Shown one piece after another: positions 1-8,192 of a stretch of 39,162 nt of DNA (its first letter is position 1; each line of letters opens with the position of its first letter). The position numbers and the translations under genes are program-made. Source of the stretch: an uncultured Clostridium sp. (GTDB lineage Bacteria > Bacillota > Clostridia > TANB77 > CAG-508). The notes under the pieces are model-generated. The model saw only the letters and a list, made by a program, of their open reading frames with translations. It was not told where the DNA came from and made no database searches. The stretch spans positions 1-39,162 of the forward strand of contig CAOKQZ010000020.1 of the NCBI GenBank assembly GCA_948471055.1. The letters are read 5' to 3'.

Positions 1-243
1 GCCTTCTTCTTTCTCTTTGTTCTACTTTTTCTCTTTTCTTTGCCTTCTTCTTTCTTTTTGTTCTACTTTTTCTCTTTTCTTTGCCTTCTTCTTTCTCTTT
101 GTTCTACTTTCTCCTCTTTTCTTTGCCTTCTTCTTTCTCTTTGTTCTACTTTTTCTCTTTTCTTTGCCTTCTTCTTTCTCTTTGTTCTACTTTCTCCTCT
201 TTTCTTTGCCTTCTTCTTTCTCTTTGTTCTACTTTCTCCTCTT
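1..243. repeat. Polypyrimidine tandem repeat (41/42-bp units)
   Basis: The motif gttctac starts at 19, 60, 101, 143, 184 and 226, giving spacings of 41, 41, 42, 41 and 42. The tract begins before the window edge. Units differ by one base in the stretch after gttctac (tttctcctctttt versus tttttctctttt), so 42-bp units keep the minus-strand frame and 41-bp units shift it. The minus strand is almost pure purine. The right-hand copies encode the C-terminal repeats of the Spo0E-like gene; the rest lies beyond its stop codon. Confidence 0.9.
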
Positions 244-394
244 CTATTCCTTCATAGGAGCTTTTTTCCATATAATATTTTGCAATTAATTCATCTAATT
301 CTACACTGATTTTATAGATTTTATCATAATCGTCATTATTTTCGATACTTTTGTTTAGTTCATCTCTCTTTTTACATATTTCATCATTTAACAT
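146..394 (-). CDS. Spo0E-like aspartyl-phosphate phosphatase family protein with repeated charged tail
   Basis: This is an 82-aa protein. Residues about 1-45 resemble the small helical-hairpin Spo0E/DUF family: an N-terminal helix with an Arg/Leu pattern, then SVELDELIAKYY, matching the family S-x-x-LD-x-LI core. Members dephosphorylate response regulators such as Spo0A~P; the function here is inferred from that motif only. Residues about 50-82 are two copies of EEKVEQRERRRQRK, encoded by 42-bp tandem units, ending EKK-stop where a 41-bp unit shifts the frame. Start: AAAGGAG lies about 9 nt upstream of the ATG. Gain or loss of a unit would change the tail length and stop position. The gene stands alone at the window edge; the tail may be a recent expansion. 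Confidence 0.6.
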   Translation of the reverse strand: MLNDEICKKRDELNKSIENNDDYDKIYKISVELDELIAKYYMEKSSYEGIEEEKVEQRERRRQRKEEKVEQRERRRQRKEKK

Positions 395-581
395 CCTACC
401 ACTCTCCTTTTTGGCATTTTTCTTACTCCCTTTATAACCAAAATACCATATTTTTACATACTCGTCAACAAATAAAGTCTATTTTTGTAGAGAATCGTAC
501 GACTTTGTTTGTCATTTATGTCTGTTTTTCTTTTTATTTTTTTCTTATTTATTTTTTTGTGACAAAAAACGATAAAATTTG

Positions 582-614
582 GCATAAAAATAAGCATTCC
601 GAAGAACGCTTATT
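582..614 (-). terminator. Rho-independent terminator after the 58-aa membrane peptide gene
   Basis: On the minus strand AATAAGC pairs with GCTTATT (arms at 589-595 and 608-614), with an inner TTC/GAA pairing closed by a TTCG tetraloop and a following T-rich run. It overlaps the end of the 58-aa ORF and closes the M16-M16-lgt-small-protein transcription unit. Confidence 0.75.
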
Positions 615-786
615 CGAGTAAGCAACCAATTACTCTTACTACAATTCCACCAACAAATACGAAAACAGAAAATGTTAAAATAATTCCTACAAATATGAAT
701 AATGGTCCTCCTATTTTAAAACATCCCCATATCATAGTTGGTATCGTGCAAATCAGTAATAACCAATATAATGCCTTTCCTATCAT
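610..786 (-). CDS. Small membrane protein, 58 aa
   Basis: The ORF starts MIGKALYWLLLICTIPTMIW and ends VVRVIGCLLE. It has two hydrophobic stretches (about residues 5-20 and 28-50) separated by GCFKIGGP, consistent with a two-pass membrane hairpin. A strong AGGAGG lies 7 nt upstream of the ATG, and a terminator overlaps the 3' end, so I consider it a real gene although it is short. It sits 43 bp downstream of lgt and is probably co-transcribed. I do not recognise the family and assign no function. Confidence 0.65.
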   Translation of the reverse strand: MIGKALYWLLLICTIPTMIWGCFKIGGPLFIFVGIILTFSVFVFVGGIVVRVIGCLLE

Positions 787-829
787 TTTAGCCTCCTCTT
801 ACTTTTTTGCTCGTTTACAGGTTACATAA

Positions 830-1621
830 CTATATTATACCCTGTTTTTGCCTCCTTTTCAACCATATCATGCAAAAAATAGCAATTATAAACAAAATAG
901 CCGATACAATTTGGGAAATGCGAAATGGTCCTAGCATTAGACTGTCTACTCTTAAGCCTTCGATAAAGAAGCGGATGAAGGAATAGGTAAACATATAGAT
1001 AAAAAGGATTTGTCCTTCGTATTTTCTGTTTTTGGAAAGTTTGATAAGTAGTAGAAAAATCAGAAAATCGGCTATGGATTCGTAAAGAAAAGTGGGATGA
1101 ACGTATTGTATTCCTGTCGCTGTATGGATTCCCATTTTCCATGGTAGGTTTGTTACTCCACCATAGGCTTCTGCATTTACAAAGTTTCCCCATCTTCCAA
1201 TTGCTTGCCCAAGGCTTACATAGGGGATAATGTAGTCTGCCAAACTTAAAAAAGAAATCTTTCTTTTTTTACAAAATAGATAGGCTGTTAGAGCTCCTCC
1301 TAAGATACCTCCATAAATAGCAATTCCTCCGTCTTTTATGTTTAGCATTTGTGAAAGGCTGGTATAGCTTTGTAGGTTGAATAGGACGTAGTAAATTCTG
1401 GCACTGATAAAGCTAATGGGGATGAGTAGGAGGCTTAAATCGAGAATGTCATCATAATGTATGCCAAATTTTTTGTCGTTTTTGTAATAGGCAAACATGG
1501 CGATACCTAGGCTTGCCACGATGAAGATGGCATACCAATAAATTGGTACACCAAATAAATGAAATGCGATTGGGTTTATTTGTAATGCTATATTACAAAA
1601 TGGTAAGATGATTTGTTTCAT
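830..1621 (-). CDS. lgt: Prolipoprotein diacylglyceryl transferase
   Basis: Lgt transfers a diacylglyceryl group from phosphatidylglycerol to the lipobox cysteine of prolipoproteins, the first step of bacterial lipoprotein maturation, at the cytoplasmic membrane. The 263-aa length is typical. Seen in the sequence: the family signature region GRWGNFVNAEAYGG (about residues 137-150), the upstream GGIAIYGGILGGALTAYLF loop, HPTFLYES, and roughly seven hydrophobic segments. GGAGAGG stands about 11 nt before the ATG. It follows the two M16 peptidase genes in the same direction and precedes the 58-aa peptide, suggesting one operon. No disruption is seen, and no in-frame CGG codon. Confidence 0.95.
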   Translation of the reverse strand: MKQIILPFCNIALQINPIAFHLFGVPIYWYAIFIVASLGIAMFAYYKNDKKFGIHYDDILDLSLLLIPISFISARIYYVLFNLQSYTSLSQMLNIKDGGIAIYGGILGGALTAYLFCKKRKISFLSLADYIIPYVSLGQAIGRWGNFVNAEAYGGVTNLPWKMGIHTATGIQYVHPTFLYESIADFLIFLLLIKLSKNRKYEGQILFIYMFTYSFIRFFIEGLRVDSLMLGPFRISQIVSAILFIIAIFCMIWLKRRQKQGII

Positions 1622-1644
1622 TTAAATTTGTTCCTCTCCATTTT

Positions 1645-1686
1645 AAGAACCCTTTACAGCCCCCTTGAATAAAGGGGCCTTTTTTA
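1645..1686 (+). repeat. Intergenic hairpin repeat family A, short copy
   Basis: AGAACCC, then CAGCCCCCTT-gaat-AAAGGGGCC, then a T run. It shares its ends with copies at 6504, 10277, 24732 and 28209 but lacks their central CAGTCG...CGACAG stem. The T run lies on the plus strand, although both neighbouring genes read minus. Confidence 0.75.
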
Positions 1687-1703
1687 GGGTATTTTCTTCG
1701 AAG

Positions 1704-1729
1704 CCGGGCGACTACTAGTCGCCCCTACA
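1704..1729. repeat. Intergenic palindrome, family B (…CCCCTAC)
   Basis: GGGCGACT-act-AGTCGCCC forms a near-perfect stem and is followed by CTACA. Related hairpins ending CCCCTAC occur at 5981, 10219 and 19134. Confidence 0.6.
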
Positions 1730-1739
1730 TGTATATTTT

Positions 1740-3011
1740 CTATTCTTTTCCCTTTACAATGGATACGACCATTTTATTTTCGTCGAATACTTCTTTTAGG
1801 ATTTGTTCTGTGTATTCTTTTGTTACACTACTATATTGTTCTAAATAGTCGAAGCTGTTAATTCCTTTGAAATAGTCAGATAAGAACATTCTTGCAATGT
1901 TTCCTACTTCTCCGTATTCGCTAATGTAATCTCCATAGATTTTCTTTTTAATTCTTTCAAAATCGTCTTTGTTTAATCCACTTTGTTTAAATTTTTCCAT
2001 TTGTGTTTTTAACATTTCCACAATTTTTTGTGGATTTTTGGCTCCACCTGAAATTAAAACATGTGAATATTGTTTTGAGAATTCGTAATCTAGTGATGGT
2101 TGCCCTATGATATCTCCGTTATTGTATAGGGTTTGATAGCCTTCTGAGCTTTTTCCTAGTAATAGGTATAGTAGGATTTGTATGGCAATGCATTTTTTTA
2201 CCATGTTTTCGTCTGGCTTATCTTTAAAGCCAATAGCATAAATTGGCATGCTTACTTCCATGTTCACGGTTTTTTCTTTTTCTACAATTTCGTTTGGCTC
2301 GGTTTCATATATTCTTTGGACTTCTCCTACTCGGCTTTTTTTGGTAATTCTTGTTTTTATTTCTTCTATCATTTTTTCTGGCTCGAAATCGCCACATACC
2401 ACAAGTAACATGTTGGATAAATCGTAGAAATTATCATAAGCTTTGTATAAGACTTCTTTATCGATTTTGGAAATTGACTCAATACTTCCTGCAATATCGA
2501 TATTAATAGGGTTTACTTTGTACATTAATTTCATGGCATTCATGTATACTTGCCATTCTGGTTCATCTTCGTACATATTGATTTCTTGCCCAATAATTCC
2601 TTTTTCTTTTTCTACGTTTTCATCGGTAAAATATGGGTTTTGTACATAATTCATGAGTTCATCTAAAGCTTCATAGAAGTTGGTGTTTGCTTCAAATAAA
2701 TAGGCAGTATGGTCATTGGTGGTATAGGCATTGGCCTCTACGCCAAGGCTCGATAATACATCTAAACTATTGGTTCCGTTTTCTTGTTCAAATAGTTTGT
2801 GTTCTAAGAAATGGGCTACTCCATCTGGAATTTGCACTTCTTCGTTTTCTGGTTTTACGATAAAATGATTATCTATTGAGCCAAAATTAGTTCCCCAAAT
2901 TGCATATTTTTTTAAGGTTTCTTTTTTAGGAATTACCATTACTGTTAAACCATTTTCTAGTTTCTCAATATAGACTTCTTCTTTTACTTGTAAATTTTTA
3001 ATGACTTGCAT
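1740..3011 (-). CDS. M16 family zinc metallopeptidase, active-site-bearing partner (YmfH-like)
   Basis: This is a 423-aa insulinase/pitrilysin-family (M16) protein. The zinc-binding motif HFLEH is visible at about residues 67-71, followed by the downstream Glu-rich region (EINMYEDEPEWQ) that supplies the third zinc ligand in the family. There is an N-terminal M16 domain and a C-terminal M16 domain. Neighbour: the adjacent upstream gene (3086-4360) is a second M16 protein without the HxxEH motif; such pairs act as heterodimers in Firmicutes (YmfF/YmfH type), one subunit catalytic and one regulatory. Substrate unknown; peptide processing or turnover is inferred. AGAAAGGAAAG precedes the ATG. 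No signal peptide is seen, so it is probably cytoplasmic. Confidence 0.88.
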   Translation of the reverse strand: MQVIKNLQVKEEVYIEKLENGLTVMVIPKKETLKKYAIWGTNFGSIDNHFIVKPENEEVQIPDGVAHFLEHKLFEQENGTNSLDVLSSLGVEANAYTTNDHTAYLFEANTNFYEALDELMNYVQNPYFTDENVEKEKGIIGQEINMYEDEPEWQVYMNAMKLMYKVNPINIDIAGSIESISKIDKEVLYKAYDNFYDLSNMLLVVCGDFEPEKMIEEIKTRITKKSRVGEVQRIYETEPNEIVEKEKTVNMEVSMPIYAIGFKDKPDENMVKKCIAIQILLYLLLGKSSEGYQTLYNNGDIIGQPSLDYEFSKQYSHVLISGGAKNPQKIVEMLKTQMEKFKQSGLNKDDFERIKKKIYGDYISEYGEVGNIARMFLSDYFKGINSFDYLEQYSSVTKEYTEQILKEVFDENKMVVSIVKGKE

Positions 3012-3085
3012 GATTTTCTTTCCTTTCTGTTTGATATAATTTTTAGCAATATTTACTTTTGAATTGTTTGAACAATTATATTCTA

Positions 3086-4360
3086 CTATTTTGTAATGTC
3101 TTTTAAAAAGTAGATGGTGTGTATTTTTATTTTGTTTGCTAATTCTACTACCTGCTCTTTGGTAATGGTTTCCACTTTTTTCTTGTATTCTTCTAGGGTT
3201 ACGATTTCGCCTGATAGTTCTTGTCCGAAATAGTAACTAATTTGGGTGTCTTGTTCGTCTGGTATGAAATCGATAGTGGAGATAATGGTGGTTTTGGCGT
3301 TTTCAAAATCTTCTTTTGAAAATTCGCCACTTTTCATGTCTTCTAGTTGCTTTTTAATAATGTCTTGTGCTTTTTGGTAATTCTTTATTTCAATTCCAAG
3401 GCGAATAAAAATATTGTTTTTTTGCCTTAAATAGTTTGAACCTGCTGTGTAGGCAAGGCTTGCTTTTTCCCTTACGTTTTGGAATAATTTGGAGTTTGCG
3501 CCTCCCCCTAAAATCGTATTATAAACAAGAGCTACATATTTTTCTTCTGGAGTGCTGGTTTCTAAGTTTAAACCGATGACTAGTTTTCCTTGGGTAATGT
3601 CCATTTCTTCTTTTATTTCTTGTGGGGTTTGGTTATTTTCTAGTGGTGTATTTTGAATAAAATGAACCCCTCTTGGTTTTTGGGCTTGTAGTAATTTTTG
3701 TTCTTGTGCTTCTTTTTGTACTTTGAAAGCATCTAGTTTTCCAGAAATAAACATATCGATTTTGGCGGTTTCAATTATTTTTAGATAGGTGGTATATAAG
3801 TCCCTAGCGGTAATAGATTCTAAATCTTCCACGTATCCATACTTGTATAAGCCATATGGCTTATCTTTGTACATTTCCTCAATACAACGGTCTAAGGCAT
3901 ACCTTCCTTTATTATCGATTTTTCCTTCTATAATTTGTTTTAGGTTTTCTTTTTCCATTGCTACATATTCATTTTTAAACCCACCATTTTCAACAAGTGG
4001 TGAAAAAACGATGTTGCATAATATATCCATTGCCATTTTTAGTACCTCTTCCGAGTTTGGCAAGAATTCTTCATTAATGGTTTCTAAATAGAATTTTAGT
4101 ACATGACTATCTCCCATTTTTTCAATTCCACAATCAAATGATGCTCCATACATGTTTTCTAACGCGATACTTAAGTCTCTTGATGTTTGATACTTACTAC
4201 TTCCTCTTCTTAATACAGCTGAAATAAGGGCTTCTTTGGTTACGTTTTCTTTGTTAAGAGGAAGGGTTAGAAAAATGGATATTAAGTTGGTTTTGAATTT
4301 ATTCGTTGGTATGACATGAAGGTCAATTCCCTCTTTTATTTGAATTTTTTGGCATTCCAT
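3086..4360 (-). CDS. M16 family peptidase-like protein lacking the zinc motif (YmfF-like)
   Basis: This is a 424-aa protein with the M16 two-domain layout. Where the catalytic partner has HFLEH this protein has AVLRRGSSKY, so it cannot bind zinc in the usual way. The C-terminal half keeps the M16 R/Y pair region (NVREKASLAYTAGSNYL). Start: an upstream in-frame ATG exists at 4414, but AAAGGAG sits about 7 nt before the ATG at 4360 (MECQKIQ), so I use 4360. It lies 74 bp upstream of the catalytic-type M16 gene, same strand, probably one transcript. Inferred role: non-catalytic subunit of an M16 heterodimer. Confidence 0.85.
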   Translation of the reverse strand: MECQKIQIKEGIDLHVIPTNKFKTNLISIFLTLPLNKENVTKEALISAVLRRGSSKYQTSRDLSIALENMYGASFDCGIEKMGDSHVLKFYLETINEEFLPNSEEVLKMAMDILCNIVFSPLVENGGFKNEYVAMEKENLKQIIEGKIDNKGRYALDRCIEEMYKDKPYGLYKYGYVEDLESITARDLYTTYLKIIETAKIDMFISGKLDAFKVQKEAQEQKLLQAQKPRGVHFIQNTPLENNQTPQEIKEEMDITQGKLVIGLNLETSTPEEKYVALVYNTILGGGANSKLFQNVREKASLAYTAGSNYLRQKNNIFIRLGIEIKNYQKAQDIIKKQLEDMKSGEFSKEDFENAKTTIISTIDFIPDEQDTQISYYFGQELSGEIVTLEEYKKKVETITKEQVVELANKIKIHTIYFLKDITK

Positions 4361-4537
4361 ACGGTATCTCCTTTCTTGTTTTTTACAGTCTATTATATAG
4401 CATGTGTATTTCATGAATTATTATACAGTTCTTTTTTGGTTATCTCTTAATATTTTTTCTATCAACTCTCTAATTATTTCTTTTCTTGTTTTCTCCATAT
4501 TAAGAAATTCTTTTATCAAATTATCTAATTACTCTTT

Positions 4538-5830
4538 CTATGGTTTTAGTGCTGTAATTGGCACAATATAAATACCTGTTTCTTTATCTCTTATTACTGC
4601 TGGACATTTTCCAACTATAATACACATAAATGAAGGTTTCTTTATCATATTGTTATAAAAATTCAATAAATTTATCTTTGCTTCTTCCACTTGATTGTAG
4701 CCTAGTTTTATTTCTACAGCTGCATACTCTCCATCTGAAAATTCTAAAATCGAATCTACTTCCAATCCAGTAACATTATCTCTAAAATGATATAAATGTC
4801 CATCTAAATAGTCCATATATATTCTTAAATCTCTTTCTACTAATGCTTCAAACATAAATCCAAATGTTTTTAAATCTCTTAAAAGTTTTTCTGGTGTTAA
4901 TCCTAAACAAGCACATGATAATGATGGGTCTGTAAGATGTCTTTTAGGCGATTTTCCAACTCTATTAGGAGAACGATAATTTTCTCCATATGCCTCTTGA
5001 TTTTCAATCAAATGCAATCTATCTAATACATCTAAATAATCAATTATAGTATCTCTACTAGATAAAAGTTCTGTACCATTTTCATATTCTTCTATATCTT
5101 TTATTATTGTTTTATTTCCTACAATTGATGCTTCATTTCTTGCTAGTGATTTTAACAACATTTTCATTTTATTTTTATCTCTTCTTTTTTCCATTCCCTC
5201 ATTCATGTCTATATTCAAAATTGAATCTATATATGATTTTGGAATAAGTCCAATTTTGTTTTCACTAACATTTATATTAGCTGGCCACCCTCCTCTTATT
5301 ACTAATTTTGCTAATTGCAATATTTCTATACTGCCAGTATTGATTGTTTCTTGCGTATTATCTAACATTTTTGTTAAAGATGCTTCTCCTGATGAATCTC
5401 CTGATTCATATAAACTCATAGTATGCATATTAAGTCTTCCAATTCTGCCTGCTCCTGAATGATGTACTTTTTCTTTCATTATTTTATCTGGTAATGTTGT
5501 AGAACCTGTTATGATAAAATTTCCTTTTTCTGTGGTTTTATCGCATTCACGCCTCACTGCATCCCATATTGTTGGAACTAAATGCCATTCATCAATTAAT
5601 TGAGGTTTCTTTGCTAAATCCTTATTAAAAATTGATTTTACATCTAATTTTGCCATTTCTCTTACATCATCATCATCCATATAAACTTCACTTTTAGAAT
5701 GTCTTAACGATGTCCATGTTTTACCACACCATTTTGGTCCTTCTATACTTACAGCACCAAATACGGATAAATAATCTTCTAACTTTTTCTCAATTAATCT
5801 TTTTCTATATTCTTTTTCATCAATTGCCAT
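4538..5830 (-). CDS. AAA-family ATP-binding protein with DUF4143 (first of three)
   Basis: This is a 430-aa protein of the AAA_14/DUF4143 type. N-terminal P-loop GPKWCGKT (about residues 33-40), Walker B-like QLIDEWH, sensor-like FIITGSTTLP, and a C-terminal nuclease-like fold segment (LEVDSILEFSDGEYAAVEIK) with the D...E-x-K pattern typical of DUF4143 C-termini. Family function is unsettled; such genes are common in accessory regions of anaerobes. Start: a GTG at 5839 overlaps the ribosome binding site AGAGGTGA, so the ATG at 5830 is preferred. It has its own promoter (TTGACT-17-TATATT) and upstream direct repeats. Its Walker A is unusual for the group in carrying K-W-C inside the loop. Confidence 0.8.
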   Translation of the reverse strand: MAIDEKEYRKRLIEKKLEDYLSVFGAVSIEGPKWCGKTWTSLRHSKSEVYMDDDDVREMAKLDVKSIFNKDLAKKPQLIDEWHLVPTIWDAVRRECDKTTEKGNFIITGSTTLPDKIMKEKVHHSGAGRIGRLNMHTMSLYESGDSSGEASLTKMLDNTQETINTGSIEILQLAKLVIRGGWPANINVSENKIGLIPKSYIDSILNIDMNEGMEKRRDKNKMKMLLKSLARNEASIVGNKTIIKDIEEYENGTELLSSRDTIIDYLDVLDRLHLIENQEAYGENYRSPNRVGKSPKRHLTDPSLSCACLGLTPEKLLRDLKTFGFMFEALVERDLRIYMDYLDGHLYHFRDNVTGLEVDSILEFSDGEYAAVEIKLGYNQVEEAKINLLNFYNNMIKKPSFMCIIVGKCPAVIRDKETGIYIVPITALKP

Positions 5831-5849
5831 TTTAGTCACCTCTTTATTA

Positions 5850-5878
5850 AATATAGCATTCTTTCAGTAAATAGTCAA
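5850..5878 (-). promoter_or_regulatory. Promoter of the first DUF4143 ATPase gene
   Basis: On the minus strand TTGACT, a 17-nt spacer, then TATATT. It lies 20 nt upstream of the ATG, leaving a very short leader with the ribosome binding site. Confidence 0.7.
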
Positions 5879-5885
5879 TATTTGG

Positions 5886-5955
5886 TCGACACTTTTTAAG
5901 AAATTTGTTAGACACTTTTTAACAGTTTTAATCGACACTTTTTAAGAAATTTGTT
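5886..5955. repeat. 24-bp direct repeat pair upstream of the first ATPase promoter
   Basis: The sequence tcgacactttttaagaaatt followed by tgtt occurs at 5886-5909 and again at 5932-5955, with a shorter third version (agacactttttaa) between them at 5909-5921. It sits just upstream of the -35 box of the ATPase gene, so it could be an array of regulator sites. Multiple short repeats of this kind are also seen at insertion-sequence ends, but no transposase is present. Confidence 0.7.
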
Positions 5956-5980
5956 GTGTGTTTTTTAGTTTCCACACATT

Positions 5981-6016
5981 GGGTTGCACAGGTGCGCACC
6001 CCCTACCGGCACATAC
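5981..6016. repeat. Intergenic palindrome, family B
   Basis: GGGTTGCAC-AG-GTGCGCACCC forms a stem with one bulge and is followed by CCTACCGGCACA. It lies directly downstream (minus strand) of yqeY. Confidence 0.5.
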
Positions 6017-6023
6017 GTATTTT

Positions 6024-6464
6024 TTACCCCAATAATTCCTTTACGACCTCATTTATTGTCTTTCCGTCTGCTGAGGTTCCCATGGCTTGTTTTGCTTCTT
6101 TCATGATGGTTCCCATGTCCTTCATTGAGGTGGCTCCTGTTTTTTCGATGATTTGTTTTACGATGTTTGTGATTTCTTCTTTGGTTAATTGTTTTGGTAA
6201 ATAGGTAGCAAGAATTTCGATTTCTTGTTCTACTTGTTTAATTAGGTCTTCTCTTCCGCTTTTTTGGTAATCAGAAAGTGAGTCTTTTCTTTTTTTGGAT
6301 TCTTTTGCAATAATTTCTAATATTTTGTCATCTTCTAAGGTAATCACTTTGTCTTTTTCTACTTGTAAAATGGCTGCTCTTACCATTTGCACGGTATTTT
6401 TCTTAATTTCGTCTTTTTCCTTCATGGCTGTTTTTAAATCTTCTAATAATTTTTCTTTTAACAT
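6024..6464 (-). CDS. yqeY: GatB/YqeY domain protein
   Basis: This is a 146-aa protein, the usual YqeY length. It shows the family N-terminus (LLEDLKTAMKEKDEIKKNTV) and the helical tail region resembling the tRNA-binding tail of GatB, including ATSMKDMGTIMKEAKQAMG and the final KTINEVVKELL. The family is proposed to bind tRNA, but the cellular role is not established. In Firmicutes yqeY often sits beside rpsU; here a membrane protein gene lies between them. AAGGAGG precedes the ATG by 6-7 nt. Confidence 0.9.
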   Translation of the reverse strand: MLKEKLLEDLKTAMKEKDEIKKNTVQMVRAAILQVEKDKVITLEDDKILEIIAKESKKRKDSLSDYQKSGREDLIKQVEQEIEILATYLPKQLTKEEITNIVKQIIEKTGATSMKDMGTIMKEAKQAMGTSADGKTINEVVKELLG

Positions 6465-6503
6465 AATTTTCCTCCTTGTATATTTTTAATTTTAAAATCT
6501 TCG

Positions 6504-6570
6504 AAGAACCTTCAAGAAACCTCCTTTAATAAGGGAGGTGGCAGTCCGAAGGACTGACGGAGGGTTCTTA
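6504..6570 (-). repeat. Intergenic hairpin repeat family A, divergent copy
   Basis: Read on the minus strand: AAGAACCCTCCGTCAGTCC-ttc-GGACTG, then CCTCCCTTATTAAAGGAGG. Two hairpins in the same order as in the 24732 and 28209 copies, with changed arm sequences that keep pairing. It lies at the 3' side of the GT-C-like gene. Confidence 0.7.
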
Positions 6571-6579
6571 ATCATTTTT

Positions 6580-8007
6580 TTATGGTATTTGATAAATATC
6601 ATAGCTTTCTATTTTTCCTACTACTTCGTAATGTTCTTTTAAATAATTTAATAATTTTTCGGATTCTTGCCAGAATAGTGGTTCATACATTAAAATTTGG
6701 GTGTTTTTCATGTGGCTTATTTCTTCTATTAGTCTTTCTTCTCCATGATAGCCTAAATTTCCTAAGAATACTAAGTCCATTTTTCCGTTGTTTCTTTTTT
6801 CTGGTATGTTATAAATGGCTGCTTTATCGGATAACATGATGACTTTTCCTTCATGATTGTTTATATATTCATTTACTTTTTCAATATGTTCTAACATTGG
6901 TGTGCTTACCGAAAGCCCATAATATGGATGATGGTAGTCTTTGATTGCCCATTCGTATGTTAGAATTCTAGAAAGTGGCGATATGCAAAGGGCAATTAAC
7001 GAAACGCTTAAAATGATCGTAACACCTTTTACAATTTTTTGGCTTAAGAATTGGTTTAGCATAAGATGTGTTAAATACAGTAGTAGTATTAATAAGACTT
7101 CAATGGCAAGCATGGTGTGTGCTACATTTACAATTGGATAGATAATTAGTAACATTGGTATTCCGATTGCTAGTAATATTTTAATGTTTTTGCCTTCTTC
7201 TTTGGTAACGTGTTTTCGAAGAATGATTGCTGAAATTACGGTAATCATACAAATTAGCATATGTGCCATGCAAATTGGGTCTAGGATACTATTTTGTGAA
7301 CCAAATTCTCGTATTCCCAAAAATGCAATATTAATAAAATCCCAAAATATGCCTTGTATATATAATATTCCCAAGGTTCCCATGGATAATACAAAAGCAA
7401 TTCCTAATTGTTTTAGGATATTGAAAATAACCTTCTTATTTTTTCCTTCTATTATGATTTGAACAAGGATGGTTGCCATTACATAATAGGCGCCTATGTT
7501 TTGTTTGGTAAAGAAAATGAGATACATTAAAATTCCATTTAATACGATAAATTTGTTACTTGCCATTTCTTTTAAGGCATAATAGGTTCCGATTAGTACA
7601 AATAGCACGGCTAGTGTATTATAACTGGCTCCTCCTGTTACTAAATCGTATGAAAAGTAATGAAAGATTAAAGTATATAGTATGGCTTTTGTTTTTTCTA
7701 TTTTTAATTGTTTTAGAATTTTGTAAACCAAAAACGCTACTATGGTATATACAAAAACGTCAAACAATCGGAATATAAAGATATTTGCTCCAAATACTTT
7801 GAACAAGACAAATCCTATCCAAAAAAAGATTGGGGTAATAATCACATTAGCATCGGTATAAATTTTGTAGCCATTTACCATTTTATAAATATTTTGAAAA
7901 TTCCATATTTCATCTCCTGCAGCCAATGGAATTTGAAATATCATGATACTTGCGGATATTGCAATTCCTAAAAACAGGAGGATTTCCTTTTTTTCTATTT
8001 TTTTCAT
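6580..8007 (-). CDS. Multi-pass membrane protein, GT-C glycosyltransferase-like
   Basis: This is a 475-aa protein with roughly ten hydrophobic segments spread over residues 8-370 and a soluble C-terminal domain of about 100 residues ending YEVVGKIESYDIYQIP. An acidic GDEIWNF motif follows the first membrane segment, the position where GT-C glycosyltransferases (PMT/ArnT/GT39 type, using lipid-linked sugar donors) carry their catalytic acidic residue. Substrate unknown; a role in decorating envelope polymers or protein would be typical. No convincing ribosome binding site is seen before the ATG at 8007. It lies between rpsU and yqeY, which are often adjacent, so it may be an insertion into that pair. 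Confidence 0.65.
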   Translation of the reverse strand: MKKIEKKEILLFLGIAISASIMIFQIPLAAGDEIWNFQNIYKMVNGYKIYTDANVIITPIFFWIGFVLFKVFGANIFIFRLFDVFVYTIVAFLVYKILKQLKIEKTKAILYTLIFHYFSYDLVTGGASYNTLAVLFVLIGTYYALKEMASNKFIVLNGILMYLIFFTKQNIGAYYVMATILVQIIIEGKNKKVIFNILKQLGIAFVLSMGTLGILYIQGIFWDFINIAFLGIREFGSQNSILDPICMAHMLICMITVISAIILRKHVTKEEGKNIKILLAIGIPMLLIIYPIVNVAHTMLAIEVLLILLLYLTHLMLNQFLSQKIVKGVTIILSVSLIALCISPLSRILTYEWAIKDYHHPYYGLSVSTPMLEHIEKVNEYINNHEGKVIMLSDKAAIYNIPEKRNNGKMDLVFLGNLGYHGEERLIEEISHMKNTQILMYEPLFWQESEKLLNYLKEHYEVVGKIESYDIYQIP

Positions 8008-8138
8008 GTTTTTTGTTTTTATGCTTAAACAAATTTTTTTAAGTCCTCCTACCGCTCCGCTTTCGTCCTCCTTATTAAAATGGCTTTTTTGGGTATCTTT
8101 GTTTTTTATTTTGTTTAAACAATTTCCTTTCCTTGTTT

Positions 8139-8173
8139 TAAAAAAAGATGTTTTCTGTTTTACGAAAACACCT
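8139..8173 (-). terminator. Rho-independent terminator of rpsU
   Basis: On the minus strand AGGTGTTTTC pairs with GAAAACATCT (one G-U), followed by a seven-T run. It begins about 20 nt after the rpsU stop codon. Confidence 0.8.
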
Positions 8174-8192
8174 TTTTATGTATGTTATGCTT

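Noticed and set aside
1..243. CRISPR array
   Set aside because: The units are contiguous tandem repeats without unique spacers.
17..309. Plus-strand ORFs rich in Phe/Leu/Ser across the repeat
   Set aside because: They are translations of the polypyrimidine strand; no ribosome binding site and no protein-like composition. The minus-strand Spo0E-like frame has both a ribosome binding site and a motif.
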